Shown: one piece after another, positions 44,978 to 52,128 of the stretch | Layout: each line of letters begins with the position of its first letter | Position numbering within the stretch: position 1 is the first letter of the stretch | NCBI RefSeq assembly: GCF_003991565.1 | Contig: NZ_CP032819.1 | Coordinates: 806,001 to 870,000, forward strand | From: Butyricimonas faecalis | Lineage (GTDB): Bacteria; Bacteroidota; Bacteroidia; Bacteroidales; Marinifilaceae | DNA length: 64,000 nucleotides | Direction: 5' to 3' | Translations under genes and position numbers: made by a program | The notes under the pieces: generated by a model | What the model was told of the DNA's origin: nothing | Databases searched by the model: none | The model's input: only the letters and a program-made list of their open reading frames with translations

Positions 44978-45574
44978 CTAGCGGAATATATTATACGTAA
45001 GACTTACGCCAAACTTTGTCGGGCCAATCCATTGCTTAGTCTTTTTGACTTCCAACGGGAAATTCGCGTACTCTCCTCCTAGTTTATATTTATCGTACTG
45101 GAAATGAACATACCCGACACCGAGATTCAAATCCAGTCCCAAACGGGAATTAAAAGCAAATTTGTATCCGAAAGTAATACCTCCTGATATTCCCCATCCT
45201 TTCCGCCGATAACTCTGGAGAGGATCATTATGTTTCAACAATCCGATATTAAAGTTGCCATACATAGCGTAAGGACCGATATAAAATCCATCCCATGAAT
45301 CATTTGTATAAAAATTTTGTGGGTTCCAGTAGTAGCGCAACTCTGCAACCCCCGTTAATATGCGAAAAACCTCTTCATGCTTTTTAAACATATACGGTAA
45401 CCATGCCCCCTCGGCATTTACCGTCAATTGTCGCGTTAACGTGTATTCAAAACCGATATTAGGTGAACCGGTTAACCATAAAGGTATATTTACCTTAACA
45501 CTTTGTGCCCGTACCCCGCCAAATAAACAAAGTAAAACGGAAACAAGTAAAATATATCGTACAACTGGTTTCAT
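44978..45574 (-). CDS. DUF3575 outer-membrane beta-barrel protein
   Basis: 198 residues from the ATG at 45574, which gives a clean signal peptide cleaved after GVRA; an ATG at 45592 and an open frame to 45640 exist, the latter overlapping the Mfa2-like gene. The body alternates aromatic beta strands (NIGFEYTLTRQLTVNAEGAW, ELRYYWNP, GFYIGPYAMYGNFNIG, GISGGITFGYKFAF, LGLDLNLGVGYVHFQY) and ends in Phe-Arg. DUF3575 proteins are predicted small barrels often encoded with fimbrial and OmpA genes. A role in fimbrial anchoring or secretion is likely but not shown. Confidence 0.82.
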   Translation of the reverse strand: MKPVVRYILLVSVLLCLFGGVRAQSVKVNIPLWLTGSPNIGFEYTLTRQLTVNAEGAWLPYMFKKHEEVFRILTGVAELRYYWNPQNFYTNDSWDGFYIGPYAMYGNFNIGLLKHNDPLQSYRRKGWGISGGITFGYKFAFNSRLGLDLNLGVGYVHFQYDKYKLGGEYANFPLEVKKTKQWIGPTKFGVSLTYNIFR

Positions 45575-45602
45575 ATTATTCTCTTTATTCATGAATATCA
45601 TA

Positions 45603-46508
45603 TCATTCCATATTCGTATTTCCACTCTCAATATCTTCATTCCATCCCACGATCGAAACTTTGATCACCACGTAAGAATCGATTTCGATAATGATTCGTT
45701 GACCATGCAATAACCTGAGTGGCAACCCGGTCTGTTTATCTTTCACTTCCACTGGTAAATGATTGACAGCAATACCGTCACGATCTAGGAATGTATAATT
45801 CAGCCGCATAAATTCGCCTTCTATAGACGGTAAATAACGGTAATCAACCTCTAAATACTCATCAGTCGTCTGTGTCGGTAACTTTCCGAAATGAAACATA
45901 TGATCATCCTCTGTTTGTCGACCAGCAATAGTATCATACTTTAAATATTGTACGGTGGACACCCCTTCTGCCAACAATTGCACATTGGCTATGCGAGACA
46001 CGTCGCCAGGAAAATTTTTAAAACGTACAGTTATCCGTCCTGTATAATGTTCCAATTCTACCGTGTCGGTATGTAAAATTCCAGGATGATCGATCACAGG
46101 CACAAACTTCTGGAACAAGACGTCCGAAGGATGCACGTACTGATTTTTCCCGGAACTGCTATTATTCAACATAAAAGCAGAGGTTTCCAGTTGTTGTTCA
46201 TCCACAAATGAAAGGCTATCCGTATTCGTATAACAATAGACCTTATATTCACCAGGGGGTAATCTGAAACTAAACAACCCTGCTCTCATACGGGGATCTT
46301 TCCATGGGGCAGCCTCGTAACGTGCTCCCACCAACACTCCAGTTTTATCATAAACCAGAACTCGACAGTCACTAACCTTATTATCAACCACTTCTTGTAC
46401 GTAAACTTGGTAATTGGTTTCATCTTTAAAATAATCATAGGTACATGACACGAGCAGGAGTAGGGTAATCACACCCGTAAATACTATGAGAAGTCTGTTC
46501 TTTCCCAT
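45603..46508 (-). CDS. FimB/Mfa2 family fimbrial anchor subunit
   Basis: 301 residues with a lipoprotein signal (LLLLVSC, Cys-22). The FimB/Mfa2 pattern is present: SDCRVLVYDKTGVLVGARYE, LFSFRLPPGEYKVYCYTNTD, an N-terminal beta domain ending at a second domain (ELEHYTGRITVRFKNFPGD, EYLEVDYRYLPSIEGEFMRL, RIIIEIDSYVVIKVSIVGWN). In Porphyromonas Mfa2 is the outer-membrane anchor that also controls fimbrial length. It follows the major fimbrillin after a 98-base spacer that holds a hairpin. Confidence 0.9.
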   Translation of the reverse strand: MGKNRLLIVFTGVITLLLLVSCTYDYFKDETNYQVYVQEVVDNKVSDCRVLVYDKTGVLVGARYEAAPWKDPRMRAGLFSFRLPPGEYKVYCYTNTDSLSFVDEQQLETSAFMLNNSSSGKNQYVHPSDVLFQKFVPVIDHPGILHTDTVELEHYTGRITVRFKNFPGDVSRIANVQLLAEGVSTVQYLKYDTIAGRQTEDDHMFHFGKLPTQTTDEYLEVDYRYLPSIEGEFMRLNYTFLDRDGIAVNHLPVEVKDKQTGLPLRLLHGQRIIIEIDSYVVIKVSIVGWNEDIESGNTNME

Positions 46509-46540
46509 ATTTAATATTTTTGTTGATTTTACACCGATTT

Positions 46541-46588
46541 CAGATTACCCGGGAGCAGAGTAATCACACGCTCCCAAGTAATCATCTG
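46541..46588 (-). promoter_or_regulatory. Hairpin between the major fimbrillin and Mfa2-like genes
   Basis: GATTACCCGGGAGC (46543-46556) pairs with GCTCCCAAGTAATC (46570-46583) at 12 of 14 positions, and flanking CAGAT/ATCTG extends it. There is no T tract on the minus strand. It probably stabilises the abundant fimbrillin message or reduces read-through, as needed when the shaft subunit must exceed the anchor. Confidence 0.6.
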
Positions 46589-46606
46589 AGTGTATAAAAA
46601 GGAATT

Positions 46607-47827
46607 TTACAATGTAAGTGCTGATTCTACTATATTACTACTCCAAGCTACCGGTACAGTAACAGCAATTGTCAAACCACCCTCTTCTCTAGGAGTAGTT
46701 GGAACCTCCGTGGAACCTCCGGAACGTAAAGTCAAATTTACTTCACGAATAGTATTGGGTGTAAAGTTCTCCTTGATCAAACCTGACCAATAAACAGGAC
46801 CCTCAGAGAGCATTTTATCTCCGTTTGCCAGAACATGACCGACTTTACCACGTCCAGAAACAACGATAAAGTATTGACGATCTACTGATGCATCTGCCGT
46901 TGAAGCACCATTAATAGTACGTCCTCCATTATTCGGCCACACAATAACATCTCTCCACATCGTAAAATTACCACCCAAAATAACCTTAGGATTATACCCG
47001 GAAGTAGGATTAGCCGTGTTGAAAATAGTTCCATCTTTTACTGTCAATACATTGGTATTAATCGACGTTGAACTCACCCCACCTGCAGTTGTAGCCCCAA
47101 CTTTCATGTTTTCAGGCAAACGGTAAATCATGATAGAAGCATCCTTTGTAAAATCAATCGTATTTTCATTATTCGTCTCGCTATCCTTTACATTCAGACG
47201 AACACGCATCATGGCGACTTCACGTTTCAAAGCAACTGCCGGCACGGAAGTGGTAACACCCGCTGTAACATTAATACCTGTTGCTGCTCCCATAAAAATC
47301 TCTGACGGTTCAACATAAGCAGTATTACCTGCAGTTGTCTGTTTAGTTGAACAGAATGTCGGGAAAACCCCTGTTTTATGTTTTATCACTAAATTCTGAA
47401 TTGTTTTCTGACGCACATTCCACATCGTCCATTCAGTTGGAGTTGTACCTCCGTCTATATAAGTGGTGATTGCATCGGAAGAGCTTTTCACGTTCGCAAC
47501 TGCAACTAATGTATAACCAGTTCCTACCGGTACATCCGTGTACGTGAAAGTAGTCAATGCACTTGACGGATTCACGATGGTTGAATAAACCACTTGACCA
47601 GACGAGTTGTACAATAAAAATTGTAGTTGCTTGATATTTGCCCATGAAGTTTCCGGGATTGCCGTGGATTGCGGAGCTCTTCCTTCCATTCCGGTTTTGT
47701 CAAAAGTAACCTGAAACGTTAAACCGGCCTTTTCTGGATCCGGATAATCCGAACCACCATTCTTTGAACAAGCACACACTACTACCATTGCGAGCAATGG
47801 CCATAATAAACTAATTTTTTTTTTCAT
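46607..47827 (-). CDS. Major fimbrillin, FimA/Mfa1-like lipoprotein
   Basis: 406 residues from the ATG at 47827; an earlier in-frame start at 47854 would precede the signal peptide. The lipoprotein signal ends VVVCAC (Cys-20). The fimbrillin body has GLTFQVTFDKTGMEGRAPQS, NIKQLQFLLYNSSGQVVYST, YTLVAVANVKSSSD, VALKREVAMMRVRLNVKDSE, REVNLTLRSGG, and a C-terminal strand GLTIAVTVPVAWSSN suited to donor-strand assembly. It should be the shaft subunit, polymerised at the surface after protease trimming. It is the first gene of the operon and the first target of the invertible promoter. Confidence 0.88.
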   Translation of the reverse strand: MKKKISLLWPLLAMVVVCACSKNGGSDYPDPEKAGLTFQVTFDKTGMEGRAPQSTAIPETSWANIKQLQFLLYNSSGQVVYSTIVNPSSALTTFTYTDVPVGTGYTLVAVANVKSSSDAITTYIDGGTTPTEWTMWNVRQKTIQNLVIKHKTGVFPTFCSTKQTTAGNTAYVEPSEIFMGAATGINVTAGVTTSVPAVALKREVAMMRVRLNVKDSETNNENTIDFTKDASIMIYRLPENMKVGATTAGGVSSTSINTNVLTVKDGTIFNTANPTSGYNPKVILGGNFTMWRDVIVWPNNGGRTINGASTADASVDRQYFIVVSGRGKVGHVLANGDKMLSEGPVYWSGLIKENFTPNTIREVNLTLRSGGSTEVPTTPREEGGLTIAVTVPVAWSSNIVESALTL

Positions 47828-47904
47828 AATCCATACTTTAAAATTACCTAACATTTGAAATCTGACAGAATGTCATCAAAAAATTTTACTATACACGATT
47901 TAAA

Positions 47905-47933
47905 TTTACCGTTACTTTGTAGGTAACGGTAAA
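47905..47933. repeat. Left inversion site (IRL) of the fimbrial promoter switch
   Basis: Arms TTTACCGTTAC (47905-47915) and GTAACGGTAAA (47923-47933) are exact 11-bp reverse complements around the asymmetric 7-bp spacer TTTGTAG. The inner 21 bases (47909-47929) are the exact reverse complement of 48184-48204. Arms plus a 6-8 bp spacer is the normal layout of a tyrosine-recombinase core site. Confidence 0.9.
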
Positions 47934-48197
47934 ACATAAAATTTCAAATAAAAAAGAGGTCTTTCGGCGGTTTGTTATTTATATAATGAATTTTTGTAGC
48001 CCAGAGAAGGCGATCTTGAATACACCCATTTTTAGAAATTAGAGATGGGGAGTAGGTTTTTTTGTCTCCTCCAAAACTACTACTCAAAAAAAATTGAATT
48101 ATTTTATCATCTATTGAAAAATAATCGTCGCATTATTTGAAATAATAAAAAAATATATATAAATTTGCACACATTAAAAGATTCCGTTACCTACAAA
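47916..48197. other. Probable invertible promoter segment (phase switch), shown in OFF orientation
   Basis: The DNA between the two crossover spacers is about 275 bases, has no gene, and carries a promoter (48136-48167) that points right, away from the fimbrillin at 47827. Inversion would move its -7 box to about 47946-47953 pointing left, giving a leader of roughly 110 bases to the fimbrillin ATG. Small hairpins flank the switch on the outside (TGACAGAATGTCA at 47863-47875 and CTGACTAATTGTCAG at 48213-48227). The whole 447-base region 47828-48274 is otherwise non-coding. Confidence 0.85.
48136..48167 (+). promoter_or_regulatory. Bacteroides-type promoter inside the invertible segment
   Basis: TTTG at 48136-48139 (-33) and TAAATTTG at 48160-48167 (-7, TAnnTTTG) are separated by 20 bases of nearly pure A/T. 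Start of transcription is expected near 48170-48175, directly before the right inversion site. In the present orientation it reads antisense towards the recombinase gene. Confidence 0.75.
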
Positions 48198-48212
48198 GTA
48201 ACGGAATCTTTT
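48176..48212. repeat. Right inversion site (IRR), also a terminator-like hairpin
   Basis: Arms AAAAGATTCCGTTAC (48176-48190) and GTAACGGAATCTTTT (48198-48212) are exact 15-bp reverse complements around spacer CTACAAA. The core 48184-48204 is the inverse of the left site. Read rightward, the RNA would fold into a 15-bp stem ending in UUUU, resembling an intrinsic terminator right after the promoter start. Confidence 0.88.
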
Positions 48213-48274
48213 CTGACTAATTGTCAGATATTTATATCCCCAAACATCACATAATTTCTATATTATTCTCAACA

Positions 48275-49192
48275 CTACACTTTCTTAGACAAAACAAAAG
48301 CTACAAGTGCATTATTTAATCGATTCACCTCATCTTCCCGATAACGCTGGAAATAAGTTTCTGTCACCTTTATCGAAGAATGCCCCATTGCATCACAGAT
48401 CAGACTGGAATTATAATTCTGCCGCAAGGCCGTCGTTGCCCATGTATGGCGTGCCACGTAAGTACTTAGCTGCTCCCTGATCTTCAGAAAATACCCTACT
48501 TGCCGCAACCGGTAATTATGCAAGCGTAACATCTTGGAATACTGCCGGTACTCATCCTGCTTGGAGTTCTGAATAATAGGAAGCAAATAAGGAGAATCAG
48601 GATATATATCCTTGTACTTCTCGATAATAGCCATCGCCTCGGGGCAAACCACAACAGTCAATTTCCGTCTCGTCTTGTGCCGATGATAAACAATCACATT
48701 CCCCTGTAAATCACATCTACGCAAGAATGCTAGGTCAACAAAGGGCATTCCACGCAACAAAAACAACAAGACAAACATGTCCCGGGTAAAAGAAAGTCGT
48801 TCAGGCAGAGGCTTTTTATCTGTCATTAATCGACAGATTACCTCTGGGGAAACCGCCCTTTTCACCTGACAATCAATCCCGGTGTGTACCCGACTGAAAA
48901 GACGGGGTTTATAAGGGGCAATTCCTCGTTCAACCGCTTGGTTATAAACGGATCTCAACGTCCGCATATATGTTGAAATGGAATTCCATTTCAACTGGTC
49001 AGACAATAACTTTCGCTCGAATTGAGATAACAATTCTGGGGTCAATTGCTTAAAACTAACATCACACCCATTCGAAAATTTCTTCAATCGTTTCAAAGTA
49101 CTTTGATAAACATGAGCAGTACCATCTCGCTGCTCTCGTTCCAACTCAACAATAAGTCGCTCCATAAACTGTGTTAAAAATTCTCGTTTCAT
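48275..49192 (-). CDS. Tyrosine site-specific recombinase, probable fimbrial promoter invertase
   Basis: 305 residues. The N-terminal SAM-like DNA-binding domain runs to about 110 (YQSTLKRLKKFS, WNSISTYMRTLRSVYNQAVE). Catalytic residues visible are R147 (LLRGMPFVDL), K173 (HKTRRKL), R248 and the following His (TYVARHTWATTA), H271 (MGHSSIKVTE) and nucleophile Y280. The first position of the usual HxxR box is Tyr (Y245), a variant I associate with Bacteroidales shufflons and promoter invertases. It ends 71 bases from the right inversion site, so the switch DNA lies between it and the fimbrillin. Confidence 0.93.
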   Translation of the reverse strand: MKREFLTQFMERLIVELEREQRDGTAHVYQSTLKRLKKFSNGCDVSFKQLTPELLSQFERKLLSDQLKWNSISTYMRTLRSVYNQAVERGIAPYKPRLFSRVHTGIDCQVKRAVSPEVICRLMTDKKPLPERLSFTRDMFVLLFLLRGMPFVDLAFLRRCDLQGNVIVYHRHKTRRKLTVVVCPEAMAIIEKYKDIYPDSPYLLPIIQNSKQDEYRQYSKMLRLHNYRLRQVGYFLKIREQLSTYVARHTWATTALRQNYNSSLICDAMGHSSIKVTETYFQRYREDEVNRLNNALVAFVLSKKV

Positions 49193-49268
49193 TTTCTATC
49201 TATTTAGATTTCAATTTAAGTGTTCTATAATTCAGCCTTGGGTAACTTCTTCTCCTTCATGACCTTTT

Positions 49269-49673
49269 TTACTTTGATGTTTTTTCCTTCACGGGTGCAT
49301 TCATTCCGGTAGTATTACAAACTCCATCAAACCTGGCATTCGGTTCTATTTCCAGCTTACGCGTATAGACATCACCTTTTACCATACACCCAGATCGCAT
49401 GTACAGTTCATTCGTCGCGTGAATATCTCCTTGCAACGAACCATATAACACCGCAATATCACAGTTTACATTTCCCTTGACTTTTCCTTGTGAACCAATG
49501 ACAACTTTCCCTTTACAAATAATGTCTCCCTCTAACGTTCCCTCCAGATGTAATCCTCCCGCAATAGTAATTATCCCTTTCACTATTGTCCCTATTGTTA
49601 GCATTGTCAGGTTGTCAGCACTGACTTCTATTAATTTTTCAGAGTCATCTTCATTCTTTTTCTTTCCAAACAT
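49269..49673 (-). CDS. Bactofilin (polymer-forming cytoskeletal protein)
   Basis: 134 residues. After a charged N-terminus (MFGKKKNEDDSEK) comes the bactofilin beta-helix: TIGTIVKGIITIAGGLHLEG, TLEGDIICKGKVVIGSQGKV, KGNVNCDIAVLYGSLQGDI, HATNELYMRSGCMVKGDVYT, and ARFDGVCNTTG. Such proteins polymerise without nucleotides and act as scaffolds on the inner membrane or the wall-synthesis machinery. It ends 76 bases before the recombinase gene on the same strand, which may share its promoter. No link to fimbriae is evident. Confidence 0.9.
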   Translation of the reverse strand: MFGKKKNEDDSEKLIEVSADNLTMLTIGTIVKGIITIAGGLHLEGTLEGDIICKGKVVIGSQGKVKGNVNCDIAVLYGSLQGDIHATNELYMRSGCMVKGDVYTRKLEIEPNARFDGVCNTTGMNAPVKEKTSK

Positions 49674-49737
49674 ATCAAATACGAATTAGTCATTAAAAAA
49701 GATGAACACTCTTTGATTTTCAAATATTAGTATCTGA

Positions 49738-49771
49738 CAAATATAAAATAAATGGGGAAAATAAGAGCAAA
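49738..49771 (-). promoter_or_regulatory. Probable promoter for bactofilin (and perhaps the recombinase)
   Basis: Read leftward, TTTG (49768-49771) and TATATTTG (49738-49745) are -33 and -7 boxes with a 22-base gap, slightly long. The start codon is about 60 bases further on. The divergent queC promoter lies in the same 279-base spacer. Confidence 0.45.
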
Positions 49772-49892
49772 ATAGTAAATAAAAAAAGTTTTATAAAAGT
49801 GAAAAACGAACGTAATTAATGCCGCACGGCAAGATTTCCGATGATCAAAATAACTGACAAAAAGTCTTATTAATTACTCATTCCATATCTTA

Positions 49893-49922
49893 TTGATCGT
49901 AACCCGAAATATATTACCTTTG
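49893..49922 (+). promoter_or_regulatory. Promoter of the queCDE operon
   Basis: TTG at 49893-49895 and TACCTTTG at 49915-49922 fit the -33 and -7 boxes with a 19-base gap. The leader to the queC ATG (49953) is only about 25 bases, which leaves no room for a preQ1 riboswitch. Confidence 0.65.
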
Positions 49923-49952
49923 CATCTATAAATAAAAGAAGAAAGAAAAATC

Positions 49953-50624
49953 ATGAAGAAAGCACTTGTTTTATTATCCGGTGGACTGGATTCCACGACA
50001 GCTCTATACGTTGCCAAAGAACAAGGATTTGATGAATTATATGCCATCACCTTCGAGTACGGGCAAAAACACGATAAAGAGATAAAAGCGGCAAAAGCCG
50101 TGGCAAAAGCTGCCGGAGTAAAAGAACACAAATTCGTGAAGATCATGCTGAACCAATGGGATGGATGTTCCCTCACAGACGAGAAAATGGATATTCACGA
50201 CGGAGATATAAACCGGACTACTATTCCGGACACGTACGTTCCAGCCCGAAACATGGTATTTCTTTCCGTGGCGGCCTCCTATGCCGACGCCCTCGATATC
50301 ACTGACATTTTTATCGGGGTCAGCGAAGTGGATTATTCCGGGTACGTGGACTGCCGGGAGGAATTCATCCGTTCCATGGAACAAACGATCAACTTGGGAA
50401 CCGTTCTCGGTGCCGAGAAAAAACAAAAAATCACCCTTCACGCTCCTTTCATGCACATGACCAAAGCCGACGAGGTACGTTTAGGCGATCGTCTAGGGGT
50501 TGACTACAGCCTCACCTGGACCTGTTACCGCGGCAATGAAAAACCTTGCGGCACCTGCGATAGTTGCCTTCTCCGGGCCAAAGCATTTGAAGAGGCAGGA
50601 ATAAAGGATCCGTTAGTTAATTGA
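49953..50624 (+). CDS. queC: 7-cyano-7-deazaguanine (preQ0) synthase
   Basis: 223 residues. The PP-loop LLSGGLDSTTALY lies at about 7-19, and a zinc-binding Cys set near the C-terminus reads CYRGNEKPCGTCDSCLLRAK. RTTIPDTYVPARNMVFLS is also diagnostic. It converts 7-carboxy-7-deazaguanine to preQ0 with ATP and ammonia, a step towards queuosine in tRNA. It is the first gene of queC-queD-queE and has a clear promoter. Confidence 0.97.
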   Translation: MKKALVLLSGGLDSTTALYVAKEQGFDELYAITFEYGQKHDKEIKAAKAVAKAAGVKEHKFVKIMLNQWDGCSLTDEKMDIHDGDINRTTIPDTYVPARNMVFLSVAASYADALDITDIFIGVSEVDYSGYVDCREEFIRSMEQTINLGTVLGAEKKQKITLHAPFMHMTKADEVRLGDRLGVDYSLTWTCYRGNEKPCGTCDSCLLRAKAFEEAGIKDPLVN

Positions 50625-50683
50625 AAATGGAGAATTGAAAATGAAAAAAACGATGTAATATCAAAAATCAAGAAATTAGTCGG

Positions 50684-50699
50684 ATTTAAAATCTAAAAT
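50684..50699. repeat. AT-rich spacer repeat (ATTTAAAATCTAAAAT family), copy 3
   Basis: The exact 16-mer seen at 575 and 10231, here 6 bases before the queD ATG. The 81-base spacer also holds GAAAATGGAGAATTGAAAATG, a second AT-rich near-repeat. Confidence 0.6.
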
Positions 50700-50705
50700 T
50701 GATAC

Positions 50706-51254
50706 ATGTTAATCAGAAAGTTATTCAAATTCGAGGGGGCACACATCGTGCGGAATTGTTCTTCACATCGTTGTCGGGAGAACATTCATGGACATTCATA
50801 CATCGTGGAAGTGTTTATCACGTCCGACAAGTTGGACCGGGGATATATGGTGATGGACTTCGTGCTGCTGGATAAAGTGAAGGAACTTGTGGATAGTTTT
50901 GACCACACCTACTCGCTGTGGCAGGAAGAATCCGATGATTTGAAGACTTTTATCTACAAATATAACCGGCGGGTGGCAGAAATCCCCGTCTCTCCTTCTG
51001 CAGAAGGGTACGCTTTGTTGCTCCTTTACTTGATCGACAAAATTCTGCAAAACACGGAGCATAAAAACGGAGAAGGAAACGTACGGCTCTCTTCTGTTCG
51101 GGTACACGAAACGGCAACCGGGTATGCCGAGGCTTTCCGGGAAGACTTGAAACTCGTGAACTTCAATATTCATGATATCCGTTTTTCCGAGGCTATCCGG
51201 GAAGAATGGAAAGATGAGCTGTGGTGGGAAGAAATGAAAAAAGATAAAAACTAA
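50706..51254 (+). CDS. queD: 6-carboxy-5,6,7,8-tetrahydropterin synthase
   Basis: 182 residues, longer than the 120 of E. coli QueD. The QueD/PTPS fold is shown by FEGAHIVRNCSSHRCRENIHG with HGHSY (zinc histidines and the catalytic Cys region), GYMVMDFVLLDKVKELVDSFDH and VRVHETATGYAEA. The extra length lies mainly in the middle (QEESDDLKTFIYKYNRRVAE). It makes 6-carboxytetrahydropterin from dihydroneopterin triphosphate. Its product is the substrate of QueE, encoded 10 bases downstream. Confidence 0.95.
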   Translation: MLIRKLFKFEGAHIVRNCSSHRCRENIHGHSYIVEVFITSDKLDRGYMVMDFVLLDKVKELVDSFDHTYSLWQEESDDLKTFIYKYNRRVAEIPVSPSAEGYALLLLYLIDKILQNTEHKNGEGNVRLSSVRVHETATGYAEAFREDLKLVNFNIHDIRFSEAIREEWKDELWWEEMKKDKN

Positions 51255-51264
51255 AAACTTAAGC

Positions 51265-52080
51265 ATGTTGCATTTGGCAAAAGATGGTATATTCCCCATC
51301 ACGAAAGACAAGGACGGAAAACTGCTAAAGGAATTACCTGCCTCGGGATTACACGTGCCGGGAACGATTCAAGGCGAGGGAAAATTAAACGGCATACCTT
51401 CCCTGTTTATCCGGTTAGCCGGGTGTAACCTCCATTGCACGTGGAAAACACTTGCCGGGAACACTTGCGAATGCGACACGGCATATGCCGCTTTTAAAGT
51501 TGAGAATTCATTCTCCCTACCAATAAGAGAGATCATACAAATTATCGGTCACAACCGGGGAAACATAGATCATCTCGTGATCACGGGTGGTGAACCTTTC
51601 TTGCAAGCGGATAAAGTCAAGGAGTTGTGTCTGCAATTAAAAAAAGAGGCCCATTTTCACATTACCGTCGAAACTAACGCCACGCTTTATGTAGAAGAGT
51701 GTGCCCAAACGATCGACTTTTTTAGTCTTTCTCCCAAATTGTCAGGCTCTGTTCCTCCCACTCCCTACGCAGAGCACCACAACAATACCCGTATCAACAT
51801 TCCGGCCATACAATCATTTATCACGCACGTACGCAAAAACAAAAAAGAATTTCAACTAAAATTCGTTTACTCCGGGGAAAACGACGTGAGTGAAATTCAA
51901 GCACTCTTGAGACAACTAGACGGATGGGCAAACGAAGACATTTTGTTAATGCCCATGGGTGCCACTCCCGAAGAATTAAACCTCTCGATCCCTAAAACAC
52001 TGGAACATTGCATCCGAAACGGATGGCGTTTCTGCGATCGACTGCATATATCTCTTTTTGGAAATAAGCAAGGAGTATAA
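51265..52080 (+). CDS. queE: 7-carboxy-7-deazaguanine synthase
   Basis: 271 residues. It has TIQGEGKLNGIPSLFIRLAG followed by a radical-SAM Cys set C-NLH-C-TWKTLAGNT-C-E-C-DT, in which about nine residues are inserted between the second and last cysteines of the usual Cx3Cx2C. Later motifs are HLVITGGEPFLQ, VETNATLYV and FSLSPKLSGS. It makes the deazaguanine ring from carboxytetrahydropterin. It ends 48 bases from the convergent jetD gene. Confidence 0.94.
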   Translation: MLHLAKDGIFPITKDKDGKLLKELPASGLHVPGTIQGEGKLNGIPSLFIRLAGCNLHCTWKTLAGNTCECDTAYAAFKVENSFSLPIREIIQIIGHNRGNIDHLVITGGEPFLQADKVKELCLQLKKEAHFHITVETNATLYVEECAQTIDFFSLSPKLSGSVPPTPYAEHHNNTRINIPAIQSFITHVRKNKKEFQLKFVYSGENDVSEIQALLRQLDGWANEDILLMPMGATPEELNLSIPKTLEHCIRNGWRFCDRLHISLFGNKQGV

Positions 52081-52128
52081 ATCAAAAAACTACAGGAAAC
52101 CCTCAAGTTATTTCTGCCATTTTTAGAA

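Noticed and set aside
48072..48079. Leftward TAGTTTTG box inside the invertible segment that could drive the fimbrillin in the present orientation
   Set aside because: It fits TAnnTTTG, but no TTG or TTTG lies at the -33 position (the nearest is only about 5 bases away), so I count it as chance. If real, the OFF call would need revision.
49208..49275. Continuation of the bactofilin in another frame (KNIKVKKVMKEKKLPKAEL)
   Set aside because: The Lys-rich stretch looks coding-like, but the bactofilin has a normal length and end in its own frame; the extra stretch is short and AT-rich, so a frameshift is not needed.
49674..49952. preQ1 riboswitch before queC
   Set aside because: The likely promoter leaves a leader of about 25 bases, too short for the aptamer plus expression platform.
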